This document shows positions 17,051 to 25,936 of a stretch of DNA of 32,860 nucleotides, piece after piece. Positions within the stretch are counted from its first letter, which is position 1. Each line of letters begins with the position of its first letter. The notes below the pieces were generated by a model, which saw only the letters and a list, made by a program, of their open reading frames with translations, was not told the origin of the DNA and did not search any database. A program made the translations under genes and the position numbers. Source of the stretch: Flavobacterium sp. (lineage in GTDB: Bacteria; Bacteroidota; Bacteroidia; Flavobacteriales; Flavobacteriaceae). The stretch is from assembly GCF_030146175.1 (NCBI RefSeq), contig NZ_JASLCE010000018.1, positions 1 to 32,860 on the forward strand, read 5' to 3'.

Positions 17051-17794
17051 ATGAAAAAGACTGGTGTAATGCTGACAATCCTGTTGCTTTCGGCAACGGC
17101 ATTTTCGCAACGACTAACGGATTATAAATATGTTATAGTACCGGCTAAATTTTCCTTTTTGAAGCAAGCCAATAAGTATAACCTGAACGCTTTAACCAAA
17201 ATGGTTTTCGAAAAGAAAGGGTATACGGTATTGTATGATACGGATATTATGCCGGATGAGGTTGCTCAAAACAGATGTAATGCGTTATTTGCCAATATGG
17301 TAGAGGATAATACGGTTTTCAATACCAAAATTAAAGTGGAGTTGACAGATTGTAAAAATCAAACTGTTTTTATTTCGGAAGAGGGAACCAGCCGATTAAA
17401 AGAGTATGATAAAGCCTATATCCAGGCCTTCCGAATTGTAGGGAAATCGATTGAGGAAGGATTACAGGATGCCAAACCGCTACCAATTCCACCACTAAAA
17501 CCTGCGCCACCTGTAACGGAAAATCTGGTTGTACAGGAAGCCATAAAAAAAGACCCAATAACTACGACGGTTATATCCGGACAATTGTTTGCACAACCGA
17601 TAACAAACGGTTATCAGTTAGTGGATAGTACGCCGAAAATCGTTTTAAAAATATTTAAAACCAGTAACCCGGATCTGTATACCGCTAAAAACGATAGCGT
17701 TCAAGGGGTATTGATCAAAAAGAATAACGCCTGGATATTCGAATATTATCAGAACGAAAAACTGGTATCCGAAAAACTGGATATTAAGTTCTAA
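17051..17794 (+). CDS. Secreted protein of unknown function
   Basis: The 247-residue product has a signal peptide (MLTILLLSATAFS, cleavage before Q-R-L). Residues about 22-130 look like a compact alpha/beta domain (YKYVIVPAKFSFL, KGYTVLYDTDIMPDE, TKIKVELTDCKNQTVFISEEG). A proline-rich linker follows (PLPIPPLKPAPPV, about 144-156), then a small beta-rich end (NAWIFEYYQNEKLVSEKLDIKF). I do not recognise a named family. It is probably periplasmic or outer-membrane-associated. It is the last gene of the + strand operon, and its TAA interlocks with the TAG of the convergent rarA (CTAA). Confidence 0.78.
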   Translation: MKKTGVMLTILLLSATAFSQRLTDYKYVIVPAKFSFLKQANKYNLNALTKMVFEKKGYTVLYDTDIMPDEVAQNRCNALFANMVEDNTVFNTKIKVELTDCKNQTVFISEEGTSRLKEYDKAYIQAFRIVGKSIEEGLQDAKPLPIPPLKPAPPVTENLVVQEAIKKDPITTTVISGQLFAQPITNGYQLVDSTPKIVLKIFKTSNPDLYTAKNDSVQGVLIKKNNAWIFEYYQNEKLVSEKLDIKF

Positions 17795-19068
17795 TAATTG
17801 TATTTATCCTTCCAACGGTTTTTTAGAAAATCCCGGGTTGCATTTTCCCGGGAATTATTTCCCGGATCGTAAAATATAGTTTGCTGTAATTCGTCCGGAA
17901 GAAACTCCTGATCGACAAAATTGTTTGCATAATCGTGTGCATACTTGTATTCGTCTCCATAGCCCAATTCTTTCATGAGTTTGGTTGGAGCGTTGCGTAA
18001 ATGTATCGGAACCGGTAAGTCGCCGGTTTGTTTTACCAGTTGCTGTGCCTTTCCAATAGCCATATAACTCGCATTACTTTTGGGAGATGTCGCCAGATAA
18101 ATAGCGCATTGACTCAATATGATGCGACTTTCCGGATAACCAATTGTTGTTACCGCCTGAAAGGTGTTGTTGGCCATAATTAAAGCCGTCGGATTGGCAT
18201 TACCAATGTCTTCCGAAGCCAGAATCAGCATGCGACGCGCAATGAATTTAACGTCTTCACCACCTTCAATCATTCGTGCCAACCAATATACGGCTCCGTT
18301 TGGATCGCTACCGCGGATGGATTTTATAAAGGCGGAAACAATGTCATAATGCTGTTCTCCGGTTTTATCGTACAATACGGTGTTTTTCTGAACCAATTGC
18401 ATGACTTTTTCATTGGTGATTTCAATTGTATCACCTTCGGATGCATGGATCACCAATTCGAAAATATTGAGTAGTTTTCGTCCGTCTCCGCCCGAAAGTC
18501 GTAGTAACGCTTCGGTTTCCAACAAACGAATATTTTTAGATTTTAAAATCGTATCTTTTTCAAGCGCCCGGTGTAATAAGGCTTCAAGGTCTTCCTTGGA
18601 AAACGGATTCAGGACATAAACCTGACATCTTGACAATAAAGCGGGAATGACTTCAAAACTCGGATTTTCGGTCGTCGCTCCAATAAGCGTTACCCAGCCT
18701 TTTTCGACAGCCGCCAATAAAGAATCCTGTTGTGATTTACTAAACCGGTGAATCTCATCGATAAATAATATCGGGTTTTTGGCCGTAAACAAGCCACCGC
18801 TTTGTTTGGCTTTATCGATCACTTCACGTACATCTTTTACCCCGGAATTAATCGCGCTTAAAACATAAAACGGGCGTTTGCTTTCCTGTGCCATGATCTG
18901 GGCGAGGGTTGTTTTTCCGGTTCCCGGTGGTCCCCATAAAATTAACGACGGGATGATACCGCGTGCAATTTGGTGGGTTAAGGAACCCTGTTCGCCAACC
19001 AGGTGTAGCTGACTAATATAATCGGATAAATGTTGCGGACGTATGCGTTCTGCCAATGGTGCTTCCAT
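17791..19068 (-). CDS. rarA: Replication-associated recombination protein RarA (MgsA) AAA ATPase
   Basis: The 425-residue cytoplasmic ATPase has Walker A G-P-P-G-T-G-K-T at 46-53, Walker B LFIDEIHRF with Asp104-Glu105, sensor 1 GATTENPSFEVIPALLSRCQVY, and sensor 2 SGGDGRKLLN. The C-terminal region IKSIRGSDPNGAVYWLARMIEGGED with RRMLILASEDIGNANP is diagnostic for RarA/WRNIP1 proteins, which act at stalled replication forks, rather than clamp-loader subunits. Length fits the family (about 430-450). Its stop codon shares bases with the stop of the convergent secreted-protein gene. Confidence 0.95.
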   Translation of the reverse strand: MEAPLAERIRPQHLSDYISQLHLVGEQGSLTHQIARGIIPSLILWGPPGTGKTTLAQIMAQESKRPFYVLSAINSGVKDVREVIDKAKQSGGLFTAKNPILFIDEIHRFSKSQQDSLLAAVEKGWVTLIGATTENPSFEVIPALLSRCQVYVLNPFSKEDLEALLHRALEKDTILKSKNIRLLETEALLRLSGGDGRKLLNIFELVIHASEGDTIEITNEKVMQLVQKNTVLYDKTGEQHYDIVSAFIKSIRGSDPNGAVYWLARMIEGGEDVKFIARRMLILASEDIGNANPTALIMANNTFQAVTTIGYPESRIILSQCAIYLATSPKSNASYMAIGKAQQLVKQTGDLPVPIHLRNAPTKLMKELGYGDEYKYAHDYANNFVDQEFLPDELQQTIFYDPGNNSRENATRDFLKNRWKDKYNY

Positions 19069-19196
19069 GTGGTAAAATTACAAAAAACTAACTTTTGAAT
19101 GAAGTACGAATGCAATTTTGAAAAGAAGAACTGACAAAAAAGCATTAAAATCTTTTTGGTGATGTTTTTGATGCGTAGCCGGAAGAAATAAATGGC

Positions 19197-20003
19197 ATGA
19201 AAGAAATAGACTTTAAATTTTCACCTTCGGTACTGGCCTGGCCTTTGTACTTCGTTTTGACGCTCTGGCTGGTTTTCTGGGTGGAGGTCAGGTTTAAGAT
19301 TAGCCTTTCCGATTATGGGATTTACCCGCGAACATTGTCCGGGTTAAAAGGAATACTGTTTAGCCCGTTCCTGCATGGAGATATTAAACACCTTTATAAT
19401 AATTCAATACCTTTATTAATGCTGATTGCTGCTACGCGGTATTTCTATCGAAAACAGGCATTGGAAGTTATCGTACTGGGAATCCTGCTTTCGGGTTTCG
19501 GAACCTGGCTAATTGGCCGGGAAAGTTATCATATCGGTGCCAGTGGTTTGATTTATGTTTTGGTAAGTTTTATCTTTTTTAAAGGTATTCAAACCAAGTA
19601 CTACCGACTGGTGGCGTTGTCGCTAACCATTATTGTATTGTATGGTGGAATGATTTGGTATGTGTTTCCCAATCCGGAGGAGAATATTTCCTGGGAAGGA
19701 CACTTGTCGGGATTTGTTACCGGGTATTTATTATCGTTTTTTCTGAAAACACCCGAATATAAAAAGCCAATACGCTACGAATGGGAGCATCCCGATTTCG
19801 ATCCATCGCAGGATCCGTTTATGAAACACTTCGATGAAAACGGAAATTTTGTAAACCTGCCAAAAGAAGAGGAACTGGAAGTTGTTGAACCGGATATACT
19901 TTCTGATCTATATTTTAAATCGGATATGCCGGTTTATTATCGGATTATATACAAACCGAAGTCGGATACGGAATCTGGAGATAGCATACAAAAAAAGGAT
20001 TAA
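19197..20003 (+). CDS. Rhomboid family intramembrane serine protease
   Basis: The 268-residue membrane protein has about six hydrophobic segments in the first 185 residues and a soluble acidic tail. The catalytic pair is visible: Ser116 in YHIGASGLIY (GxSG motif) and His169 in WEGHLSGFVTGY. The HGDIKHLYNNS motif in the first membrane region is the family's conserved His/Asn segment. Rhomboids cut membrane proteins within or next to the bilayer. The target here is unknown. The gene stands alone between rarA (divergent) and rlmB (convergent), and its TAA lies inside a terminator stem. Confidence 0.92.
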   Translation: MKEIDFKFSPSVLAWPLYFVLTLWLVFWVEVRFKISLSDYGIYPRTLSGLKGILFSPFLHGDIKHLYNNSIPLLMLIAATRYFYRKQALEVIVLGILLSGFGTWLIGRESYHIGASGLIYVLVSFIFFKGIQTKYYRLVALSLTIIVLYGGMIWYVFPNPEENISWEGHLSGFVTGYLLSFFLKTPEYKKPIRYEWEHPDFDPSQDPFMKHFDENGNFVNLPKEEELEVVEPDILSDLYFKSDMPVYYRIIYKPKSDTESGDSIQKKD

Positions 20004-20026
20004 GTACTACTTAATCCTTTTTTTGT
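19988..20026. terminator. Bidirectional terminator, 18-bp perfect stem
   Basis: Bases 19988-20005 pair perfectly with 20009-20026 around a 3-base ACT loop (core AGGATTAAGT / ACTTAATCCT), with A and T runs at each end. It contains the rhomboid stop codon and lies just before the end of the convergent rlmB. Confidence 0.92.
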
Positions 20027-20036
20027 ATTTCTATTT

Positions 20037-20771
20037 TTAACTTCTCTGACGGACGGTTTCGTATAGAAAGGCACCACAGGCAACCGAAACATTCAATGAT
20101 GAGATCGTTCCGAACATCGGTAGTTTTGCTTTTTCATCTACAATTTTAAGTACCGACGGATTAACCCCTTTGTCTTCACTTCCCATGATAATCGCCAAAG
20201 GACCACTTAGATCGACATCATAAAGAAGGCTTTCGGTTTTTTCGGTGGCCGCTACTGTTTTAACACCCGATCCCTGAAGGTAAAAAATAGCATCCTTGAT
20301 ATGGTCTACCTTACAAATTGGCACATTGAATACCGCACCAGCCGATGTTTTTACCGTGTCGCCGTTAACCGGAGCGGATCCCTGTTTTTGGATAATAATC
20401 CCATCAACACCGGTACATTCGGCAGTTCGGATAATGGCACCAAAATTACGGGCATCGGATAACTGATCTAAAATCAGAAAAAGTGGTTTTTCACTTTTTT
20501 CAATAACCGATTCTACCAGAGATTCAAGACTGTAAAAAGAAACCGGAGCAATACTTGCCACAGCACCCTGATGATTATTGGAGGTTAAGCGGTTTAGTTT
20601 TTCTATCGGAACATATGAAAAATTAATGCTGTTCTTTTTGAGTGTTTTCATCAACTCCTGCATCAGGTCGCCCTGAGCTTCTTTCTGAATAAAAACCTTA
20701 TCTATTTCTTTCCCTGCATTTACGGCTTCAATAATTGCTCTGATGCCGAATATTAAATGTTCTTTTTCCAT
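20037..20771 (-). CDS. rlmB: 23S rRNA (guanosine-2'-O)-methyltransferase RlmB (SpoU/TrmH family)
   Basis: The start at 20771 gives MEKEHLIFGIRAIIEAVNAG, the typical RlmB opening. An ATG nine codons upstream adds only unlike residues and overlaps the promoter-like box. The 244-residue protein has an N-terminal substrate-binding domain and the three SPOUT motifs: ARNFGAIIRTAECTGVDGII, AIIMGSEDKGVNP, and SLNVSVACGAFLYET. RlmB methylates G2251 of 23S rRNA using S-adenosylmethionine. A TrmH tRNA methylase is the alternative, but the N-terminal domain and the HQGAVA motif favour RlmB. Confidence 0.92.
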   Translation of the reverse strand: MEKEHLIFGIRAIIEAVNAGKEIDKVFIQKEAQGDLMQELMKTLKKNSINFSYVPIEKLNRLTSNNHQGAVASIAPVSFYSLESLVESVIEKSEKPLFLILDQLSDARNFGAIIRTAECTGVDGIIIQKQGSAPVNGDTVKTSAGAVFNVPICKVDHIKDAIFYLQGSGVKTVAATEKTESLLYDVDLSGPLAIIMGSEDKGVNPSVLKIVDEKAKLPMFGTISSLNVSVACGAFLYETVRQRS

Positions 20772-20776
20772 ACCGG

Positions 20777-20784
20777 CAAAGATA
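20777..20784 (-). promoter_or_regulatory. Possible -7 box just before rlmB
   Basis: On the minus strand TATCTTTG matches TAnnTTTG and ends five bases before the rlmB ATG. It comes immediately after the terminator of the upstream SusD operon. If active the transcript would be nearly leaderless. The -33 TTG is missing. Confidence 0.35.
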
Positions 20785-20787
20785 GAA

Positions 20788-20818
20788 AAAACCATCACAT
20801 AAATAATGTGATGGTTTT
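20788..20818 (-). terminator. Terminator of the first SusCD operon
   Basis: A perfect 13-bp stem (AAAACCATCACAT / ATGTGATGGTTTT) with a 5-base loop. On the minus strand it is followed by a T run. It lies 23 bases beyond the susD-like stop codon and is nearly identical to the hairpin at 25876-25906. Confidence 0.88.
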
Positions 20819-20841
20819 AAATGAAATGAATTAAGAGCGGA

Positions 20842-22416
20842 TTAATTTGTGTCCCAGATTAGTTTTGTATTTAATTGGTCTCCTCCTATGTTTTGTGCGG
20901 CGTGATAGTACTCTACTGTATTCAGATCCTGAAGATTTACAGGGTAAGTAAGTCGGGCAGGCATCTCTGTCAGGTTAACCAACGGTGTGAAAGTATAGGT
21001 CAGTGTGCCCGAAACGGGATTAACGAGTGTGCCGGTTTCTCCCGGTTTTATGAGGATGTCCGGATAACCGGTGCGTCTGTATTCTGCCCAGGCTTCATAA
21101 GGCTGCATAAACAACGCAATGTATTTCTGAGTCAATACATTTTTTTGATTCGCGGCCGGAAGCCCGTTGATATAGGTTGTTATCTGATCTTCTGGGACGC
21201 CCCATTTTTTCATGGAGGCCTGTACTCCTTTTTGATAATAATCCTGATTCCATCCGTTTATTTCAGATAATAGGAATGCTACTTCGGAATATTCCATCAG
21301 ATATTCGGTATAATCCGGTCTGAAAATAGTAGCACTGAATAAAGATACGCCGCTAACCTGACTGGTGGTTAGCTGGGACGAAATTCCATACGGCATTCCT
21401 TGGTAACGCGTTAAGTCGGAGGTTTCTTCATAATTTTTATGTAGCGAATTCTTTTTTGTAGTGCCTATCGGAGCTATTATTTTTTGTAACCTCGGATCCG
21501 GACTAAAAGGGCCGATCTGACCTTTTAAAAGATCAATAAAGGTTTTTGATGCGGTAAAATCGGTTCGATTATCTATAAAAAAAGAATAATAAGTTGGTGC
21601 CGGGTTGATCATGTTGTCCTCGAATGTCACGCCTACACTGTCGGCGTTGGATAGCATTATTCCGGATGCAATTGCCTCTTGTATATGTATTGCGGCTGCC
21701 GGGATAGTGTTTTTTACCCGATTGGCGATCCGTAGTCGTAATGAGTTTCCAAAACGTTTTAATTTTTCAGCATTTCTAAAAATGATATCCTGATTTTCGT
21801 AGAAAATGACATCATTTAAATCAATCGATTCGACGGCTTCTTTTAATTCTTTTAATATATCCGTGTAGATTTTCTGCTGTGAAGCAAACTTAGGTGTTGG
21901 ATTATTAATGTCTAATGCTTGAAAATCAGGATCGTCATTTCCAAAAGAGTAATAAGGAATATCACCATAAGCGTCTACAAGTTTATGGAAGTTATAGGCA
22001 AGCATGATCCGGGCAGCGGCAATCTGATTGGCCTGATTACCATAGGTGGTCATTTCGGAAGCTGTAGCCGGATTGGTATTGAGATCCAGTATTGATTTGA
22101 AATTCAGGGCTTCTATATAGTATGTGTTAAACAAGTGAAGATTCACCGTTTCTCTAAACAGGAAGCGATCTTCGTCAGTATAATTGAGTTGTGCCGAGTA
22201 TTGCATCCAAGGTAGTGTCATTCTGGCTGAACCGAATGCACCTCTTGTTGCAGAACCGACAATAGTTTTTGTCGCACCATTAAATAAACCCGGAGTACTT
22301 ACTTTTGTTGGACGATTGGGGTCGGTGTTGATTTCTTCAAACCGGTCGGTACAACCGGAAAAGATAAATACTATCAATAGTACTATCCGTATGAATATCG
22401 ATTTTAATAGCTTCAT
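20842..22416 (-). CDS. SusD/RagB family outer-membrane lipoprotein
   Basis: The 524-residue protein has a lipoprotein signal (IVLLIVFIFSGC, Cys at about residue 22) and begins CTDRFEEINTDPNRP, typical of the second SusD-like family (SusD/RagB, PF12771-type). It is mostly helical, with the characteristic LVDAYGDIPY segment, and ends ...RLTYPVNLQDLNTVEYYHAAQ...TKLIWDTN, closely matching the end of the second SusD here. SusD proteins sit on the SusC barrel as a surface lid and capture the nutrient. The SusC partner lies 20 bases upstream on the same strand but is interrupted by a stop codon, so this lipoprotein may have no working partner. The substrate is unknown. Confidence 0.92.
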   Translation of the reverse strand: MKLLKSIFIRIVLLIVFIFSGCTDRFEEINTDPNRPTKVSTPGLFNGATKTIVGSATRGAFGSARMTLPWMQYSAQLNYTDEDRFLFRETVNLHLFNTYYIEALNFKSILDLNTNPATASEMTTYGNQANQIAAARIMLAYNFHKLVDAYGDIPYYSFGNDDPDFQALDINNPTPKFASQQKIYTDILKELKEAVESIDLNDVIFYENQDIIFRNAEKLKRFGNSLRLRIANRVKNTIPAAAIHIQEAIASGIMLSNADSVGVTFEDNMINPAPTYYSFFIDNRTDFTASKTFIDLLKGQIGPFSPDPRLQKIIAPIGTTKKNSLHKNYEETSDLTRYQGMPYGISSQLTTSQVSGVSLFSATIFRPDYTEYLMEYSEVAFLLSEINGWNQDYYQKGVQASMKKWGVPEDQITTYINGLPAANQKNVLTQKYIALFMQPYEAWAEYRRTGYPDILIKPGETGTLVNPVSGTLTYTFTPLVNLTEMPARLTYPVNLQDLNTVEYYHAAQNIGGDQLNTKLIWDTN

Positions 22417-22436
22417 AATGTTATACGTTAAGTGAA

Positions 22437-23540
22437 TCAGATTTTAATTGTTACAGTCATTCCGTATGTTCTGGTTGAAGGAAGTGAGCCTCCTTCCAAC
22501 CCTTGTATGTTACCGCTTCCGTAACTTGTGTTTTCGGGATCCATTCCCTTCCAACCTAATCCCCAGGCGAAAATATTTCGCGTAAAGGCTGAAAAAGTCA
22601 CCTGACTTATTTTTTTTCCGATAGCTTTTTTAGGTAAATTGTAATCTAAAGTAATTTCCCTTAGTTTGATGTAGCTGGCATCAAAAACGTTTTGTGCATC
22701 AACACTATTGGAGTGGGCCCGAGCCCATCGATAAGCTGGAATTACTTTGGTGTTTGGACTTCCATTTTCCAGAACACCGTCGAGTACGATCCCGTTTTCC
22801 CTAATTCCGTTGGCGGCTGTTTCTTCCAATACACCGGCATAATGTCCATACATATGGGTTGTTGAAAAATAACTTCCTCCTTTTTGAATATCGATTAAGC
22901 AACTCAAGTTCCATTGTTTATGACTGAAAGTGTTACGAATACCAATATTATAATCCGGAATAATACAGCCTAATGCTTTTCGTTCTCCTGTTTTATAGGT
23001 TCCGTTGGCATTGATTATTCGCTGTCCCTTTTCGTTATAGGCATAATCGTACCCGTATATTTGACCATATTTTTCACCAACAACAGCCAGTAAGGTAACC
23101 CGGGGAGTGATCGAAGTTGCCAGTTGTCTTGATTTAGTGTCTTTATATAAAGAGAGGAGTTTGTTATCATTTTTTGAGAAGTTACCTTTGATATTCCAGC
23201 TGAAGTTGGAATACTTTATCGGTGTAATGGATAGCGAAAGTTCAATACCGCGGTTGCGCATTTTGCCGGCATTTACATATTGGGAATAAAAACCGGTTGC
23301 AGTTGTAACCTGTAGCGGTATGATAAGATCTTGGGTGACATTTTCATAGAGGGCGAGGTCGAAACCGAGCCGGTTTTTGAATAGCTGTACTTCCAAGCCG
23401 ATTTCCTTGTCGATTTTTGTTTCCGGAATTAAATCGGGATTGTTTGCTGTTTCATTATTGTAATAGAAAGGAATTGATTGAAAAGGTCGGCTGATTTCGT
23501 AGTAATTCGCAAGCGAATAGGGGGAAGCTCCGTTACTCAC
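22437..23540 (-). CDS. SusC-like transporter, C-terminal barrel fragment after the premature stop
   Basis: The 367-residue open frame could start only at GTG 23540 and has no signal peptide, so separate use is unlikely. It holds the last barrel strands typical of SusC (KEIGLEVQLFKNRLGFDLALYEN, MRNRGIELSLSITPIKYSNFSWNIKGNFS, SYIKLREITLDYNLP) and ends with an aromatic-poor TVTIKI strand. The frame continues exactly that of the upstream fragment. It is followed after 20 bases by the SusD-like gene. Confidence 0.65.
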   Translation of the reverse strand: MSNGASPYSLANYYEISRPFQSIPFYYNNETANNPDLIPETKIDKEIGLEVQLFKNRLGFDLALYENVTQDLIIPLQVTTATGFYSQYVNAGKMRNRGIELSLSITPIKYSNFSWNIKGNFSKNDNKLLSLYKDTKSRQLATSITPRVTLLAVVGEKYGQIYGYDYAYNEKGQRIINANGTYKTGERKALGCIIPDYNIGIRNTFSHKQWNLSCLIDIQKGGSYFSTTHMYGHYAGVLEETAANGIRENGIVLDGVLENGSPNTKVIPAYRWARAHSNSVDAQNVFDASYIKLREITLDYNLPKKAIGKKISQVTFSAFTRNIFAWGLGWKGMDPENTSYGSGNIQGLEGGSLPSTRTYGMTVTIKI

Positions 23541-23555
23541 TTGTGCCCAGCCACC

Positions 23556-23558
23556 TCA
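23556..23558 (-). other. Premature TGA inside the SusC-like gene
   Basis: TCA on the given strand reads TGA in the susC frame at codon 668. TGA is used as an ordinary stop in this window (for example the ABC ATPase at 14524-14526), so the standard code applies. Confidence 0.88.
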
Positions 23559-25559
23559 GATCTTTCCGTAGGATAACCACGAAACATTCCGTAATAATTC
23601 TGAAAATATAAAACTACTGGTTACCGATGGATAATTTGCCGGCCGGGTTACCGTCGAAAACCAATCTTTCCTATTGGTCACTTCCAGATAGAGCATGTTG
23701 GCATAACCTAACGAAACCATTGCGTATACACTGTTGACACGCATTTGGGCACTGGCATTAGTAGCCGTCGCAAGATTTTTAGAATTAGAAAGATTGTATA
23801 GATTAGGAATGATTAGTCCGCCGGCAGTGCTGCCGGATAGTACATTCTGTTGATGATGTCTACGGTTGATTCCAATAAAGGAATTGAGGCTGAATTTGTC
23901 CCAGCGTTTGTCAAAATGCACTCTTGCTTCGTAATTCATCTCTGAGGTCTGCCGTGTAACCTGTGAATATCCGGACAAGGCCTGTGAATACACTGCCGTT
24001 TTATTTTGGACAGTGAAATTATATTGATCGCCATATATATTTCCAACAGCATAGAGGTTTTTGTTGAAATTGTATTTTAGTTTAATACTTCCGGTATAAC
24101 GGTTTCTTAGGTCTTCGGAAGTGTTTTCATAAGTCGTCCAATACGGATTGTCAGAATACAAGGGGGTAGGATCCGACCATGATGTTCTGTTCCAGGAACG
24201 TTGCTTACCATTGGGTAGTTTGTAATTTTTTAGGTTGTCAAAATCCAATTGTCGTTGCCCCCATTGGAAAAATTTCTGCGCAACGGAATTGCCATCATAT
24301 CCTTGAGTAGGTCTATTAAAGGCATTGGTGTTTGTATAGGAAAGTGTCCCATCAACCCTGAGGTTTTCGTGTAGCATAGTACTTCCGTTTATTGCGAATG
24401 TGTTTTTTACCAGTTTTGAATTTGGGACAACACCTGTTGTATGCTGGTTGGAAAGCGAAATTCTGATAGTACCACTTTTGGCCGCATGACTTACGGCCAC
24501 ATTATTGGTCGTTGTATAGCCTGTGTTAAAAAAAGAAGGCACGTCTTTTCGCGGACTTACCCAGGGTTTCGTTACCAGATAGTCGTTTGGATATTCAGGA
24601 TCGAATGCACTCCAGGGAAGATAGTGGAGATTGGCATTATATTTTGGACCCCAGCTTTCGTCGGTACTATAGTCGGCAAGATTGTATAACTGACCATTAA
24701 TGGTAGCGGTTGGCAGTATACTGGACGAACCGCCGCCATATAGGTTTTGTAATCTGGGCATGATATAAATGTTTTCCAGCGTTAAACCTGTTTTTATGGA
24801 AAGTTCCGTTTTTCCGTTTTTCCCGGATTTTGTCGTATACATGATTACGCCATTTGCCGCTCGTGAGCCATATAAGGCTGCTGCCGGACCTCCTTTTAAT
24901 ACGGAAACCGATTCAATGTCATCGGGATTGATATCGGCTGCTGCATCACCGTAATCCCTACCGCCGCCGCCCCTTTGCGCGTTGCCGCTGTTATAATTAG
25001 AGTTGTCCATAGGAATACCATCGATAACAATGAGTGGACGATTATTTTGTGTAACCGAACCAATACCTCGGATGAGGATTCTTGAAGAGCCGCCCATAGT
25101 GGATGGGGCGGTTACCTGAATTCCGGCAATATTCCCGGATAATGCACTCAGAGCATTGGTTTGCCCGGCGTGGTTGATTACGTTGCCTTTAATCTCCTGG
25201 ACGGAATATCCAACGGCTTTTTTTTCTCTTTTGATGCCTAATGCGGTTACAACAATAGTATCCATTTCGGTGACTTCTGCTTTCAGGACGATATTCAAAG
25301 GTGTAATATCGGCTTTGACTTCTTTTGTTTTCATCCCCAAAAAAGAAATCGTTAGAATGGCTGTCGGGCTTACTTTTATCGTATATTCTCCGTTCATATC
25401 GGTCTGAATACCATTTGTTGTGCCTTTCTCAATAACACTGACACCTGGTATAGGCAGGTTGTCGGAATCGGTAATCCGACCTTTCACATTTCGCTCTTGG
25501 GCAAAGAAATACTGGGTTGCTAATATAGCGGTTAGCAAGAACATAAACTTTATTCTCAT
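23556..25559 (-). CDS. SusC-like transporter, N-terminal fragment before the premature stop
   Basis: The 667-residue fragment has a signal peptide (FMFLLTAILATQYFFAQ), a carboxypeptidase-regulatory-like domain (residues about 22-100, LPIPGVSVIEKGTTNGIQTD), the linker VVTALGIKREKKAVGY, a TonB plug (about 115-245, ALSGNIAGIQV, PLIVIDGIP, VLKGGPAAALYGSRAANGV), and the first part of the beta-barrel. SusC proteins import large nutrients across the outer membrane using TonB energy. The fragment ends at SYGKI. A Gly-rich run GGGGRDYGD occurs within the plug. A truncated barrel of this kind would probably be degraded. Confidence 0.7.
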   Translation of the reverse strand: MRIKFMFLLTAILATQYFFAQERNVKGRITDSDNLPIPGVSVIEKGTTNGIQTDMNGEYTIKVSPTAILTISFLGMKTKEVKADITPLNIVLKAEVTEMDTIVVTALGIKREKKAVGYSVQEIKGNVINHAGQTNALSALSGNIAGIQVTAPSTMGGSSRILIRGIGSVTQNNRPLIVIDGIPMDNSNYNSGNAQRGGGGRDYGDAAADINPDDIESVSVLKGGPAAALYGSRAANGVIMYTTKSGKNGKTELSIKTGLTLENIYIMPRLQNLYGGGSSSILPTATINGQLYNLADYSTDESWGPKYNANLHYLPWSAFDPEYPNDYLVTKPWVSPRKDVPSFFNTGYTTTNNVAVSHAAKSGTIRISLSNQHTTGVVPNSKLVKNTFAINGSTMLHENLRVDGTLSYTNTNAFNRPTQGYDGNSVAQKFFQWGQRQLDFDNLKNYKLPNGKQRSWNRTSWSDPTPLYSDNPYWTTYENTSEDLRNRYTGSIKLKYNFNKNLYAVGNIYGDQYNFTVQNKTAVYSQALSGYSQVTRQTSEMNYEARVHFDKRWDKFSLNSFIGINRRHHQQNVLSGSTAGGLIIPNLYNLSNSKNLATATNASAQMRVNSVYAMVSLGYANMLYLEVTNRKDWFSTVTRPANYPSVTSSFIFSELLRNVSWLSYGKI

Positions 25560-25936
25560 AGGTCTACTTTTTTGATTCCCATATAAGGTATGGCCTTAAT
25601 GGGGGGTATCCAAAAAACAAGATCCTGAGTAATTTTTTTTACGATAATACGGTTTGGTGTAGTTTTTACTATTAATAATATAATATGATGCAATGGAATT
25701 ATTGATTCCTGTATTGTTTTGTTAAGAACAAAAGATGAATGAGTGAACTATTTCTAATTTCAAGGTATTCTGTGAAGAAATGAGTAGTTTTTGTGTGTAT
25801 TTAAGTAGGGGATAAAGAAGCTGAATGTGTTGAAAATGGCACTAAATAAAATAATGATGGCAATCGGAAATAAAAAAACCACCACATAAATGCTGTGATG
25901 GTTTTTAAATAACTCAAATAAAAAGAACTAGATTTT
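25560..25936. other. Noncoding gap between the two SusCD operons
   Basis: These 377 bases contain the terminator of the upstream operon at 25876-25906 and the presumed promoter region of the interrupted susC. I see no ORF of note, no RNA gene and no clear TAnnTTTG box on the minus strand. Confidence 0.6.
25876..25906 (-). terminator. Terminator of the second SusCD operon
   Basis: AAAACCACCACA and TGTGATGGTTTT form a 12-bp stem with one C-A mismatch around a 7-base loop, followed on the minus strand by a T run. It lies beyond the susD stop codon at 25937 and closely resembles the hairpin at 20788-20818. Confidence 0.85.

Larger units (their letters stand above)
22437..25559 (-). pseudogene. 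SusC/RagA-family TonB-dependent transporter with in-frame TGA
   Basis: One reading frame of 1041 codons is broken only by TGA at 23556-23558. The sequence on both sides continues the SusC alignment without insertion or deletion (W-L-S-Y-G-K-I-stop-G-G-W-A-Q-V). The intact SusC in this window has K-L-R-L-N-Y-A-R-V-G-N at the same place, so the stop replaces an Arg, as one C-to-T (CGA to TGA) or A-to-T change would do. The rest looks undamaged, so the mutation is recent, or it is a sequence error. Without readthrough the barrel would lose its last third and could not fold normally. Confidence 0.85.

Noticed and set aside
23556..23558. Selenocysteine or programmed readthrough at the SusC TGA
   Set aside because: The corresponding SusC residue is Arg, not Cys, no SECIS-like hairpin is seen just after the codon, and TGA serves as a normal stop elsewhere in the window.
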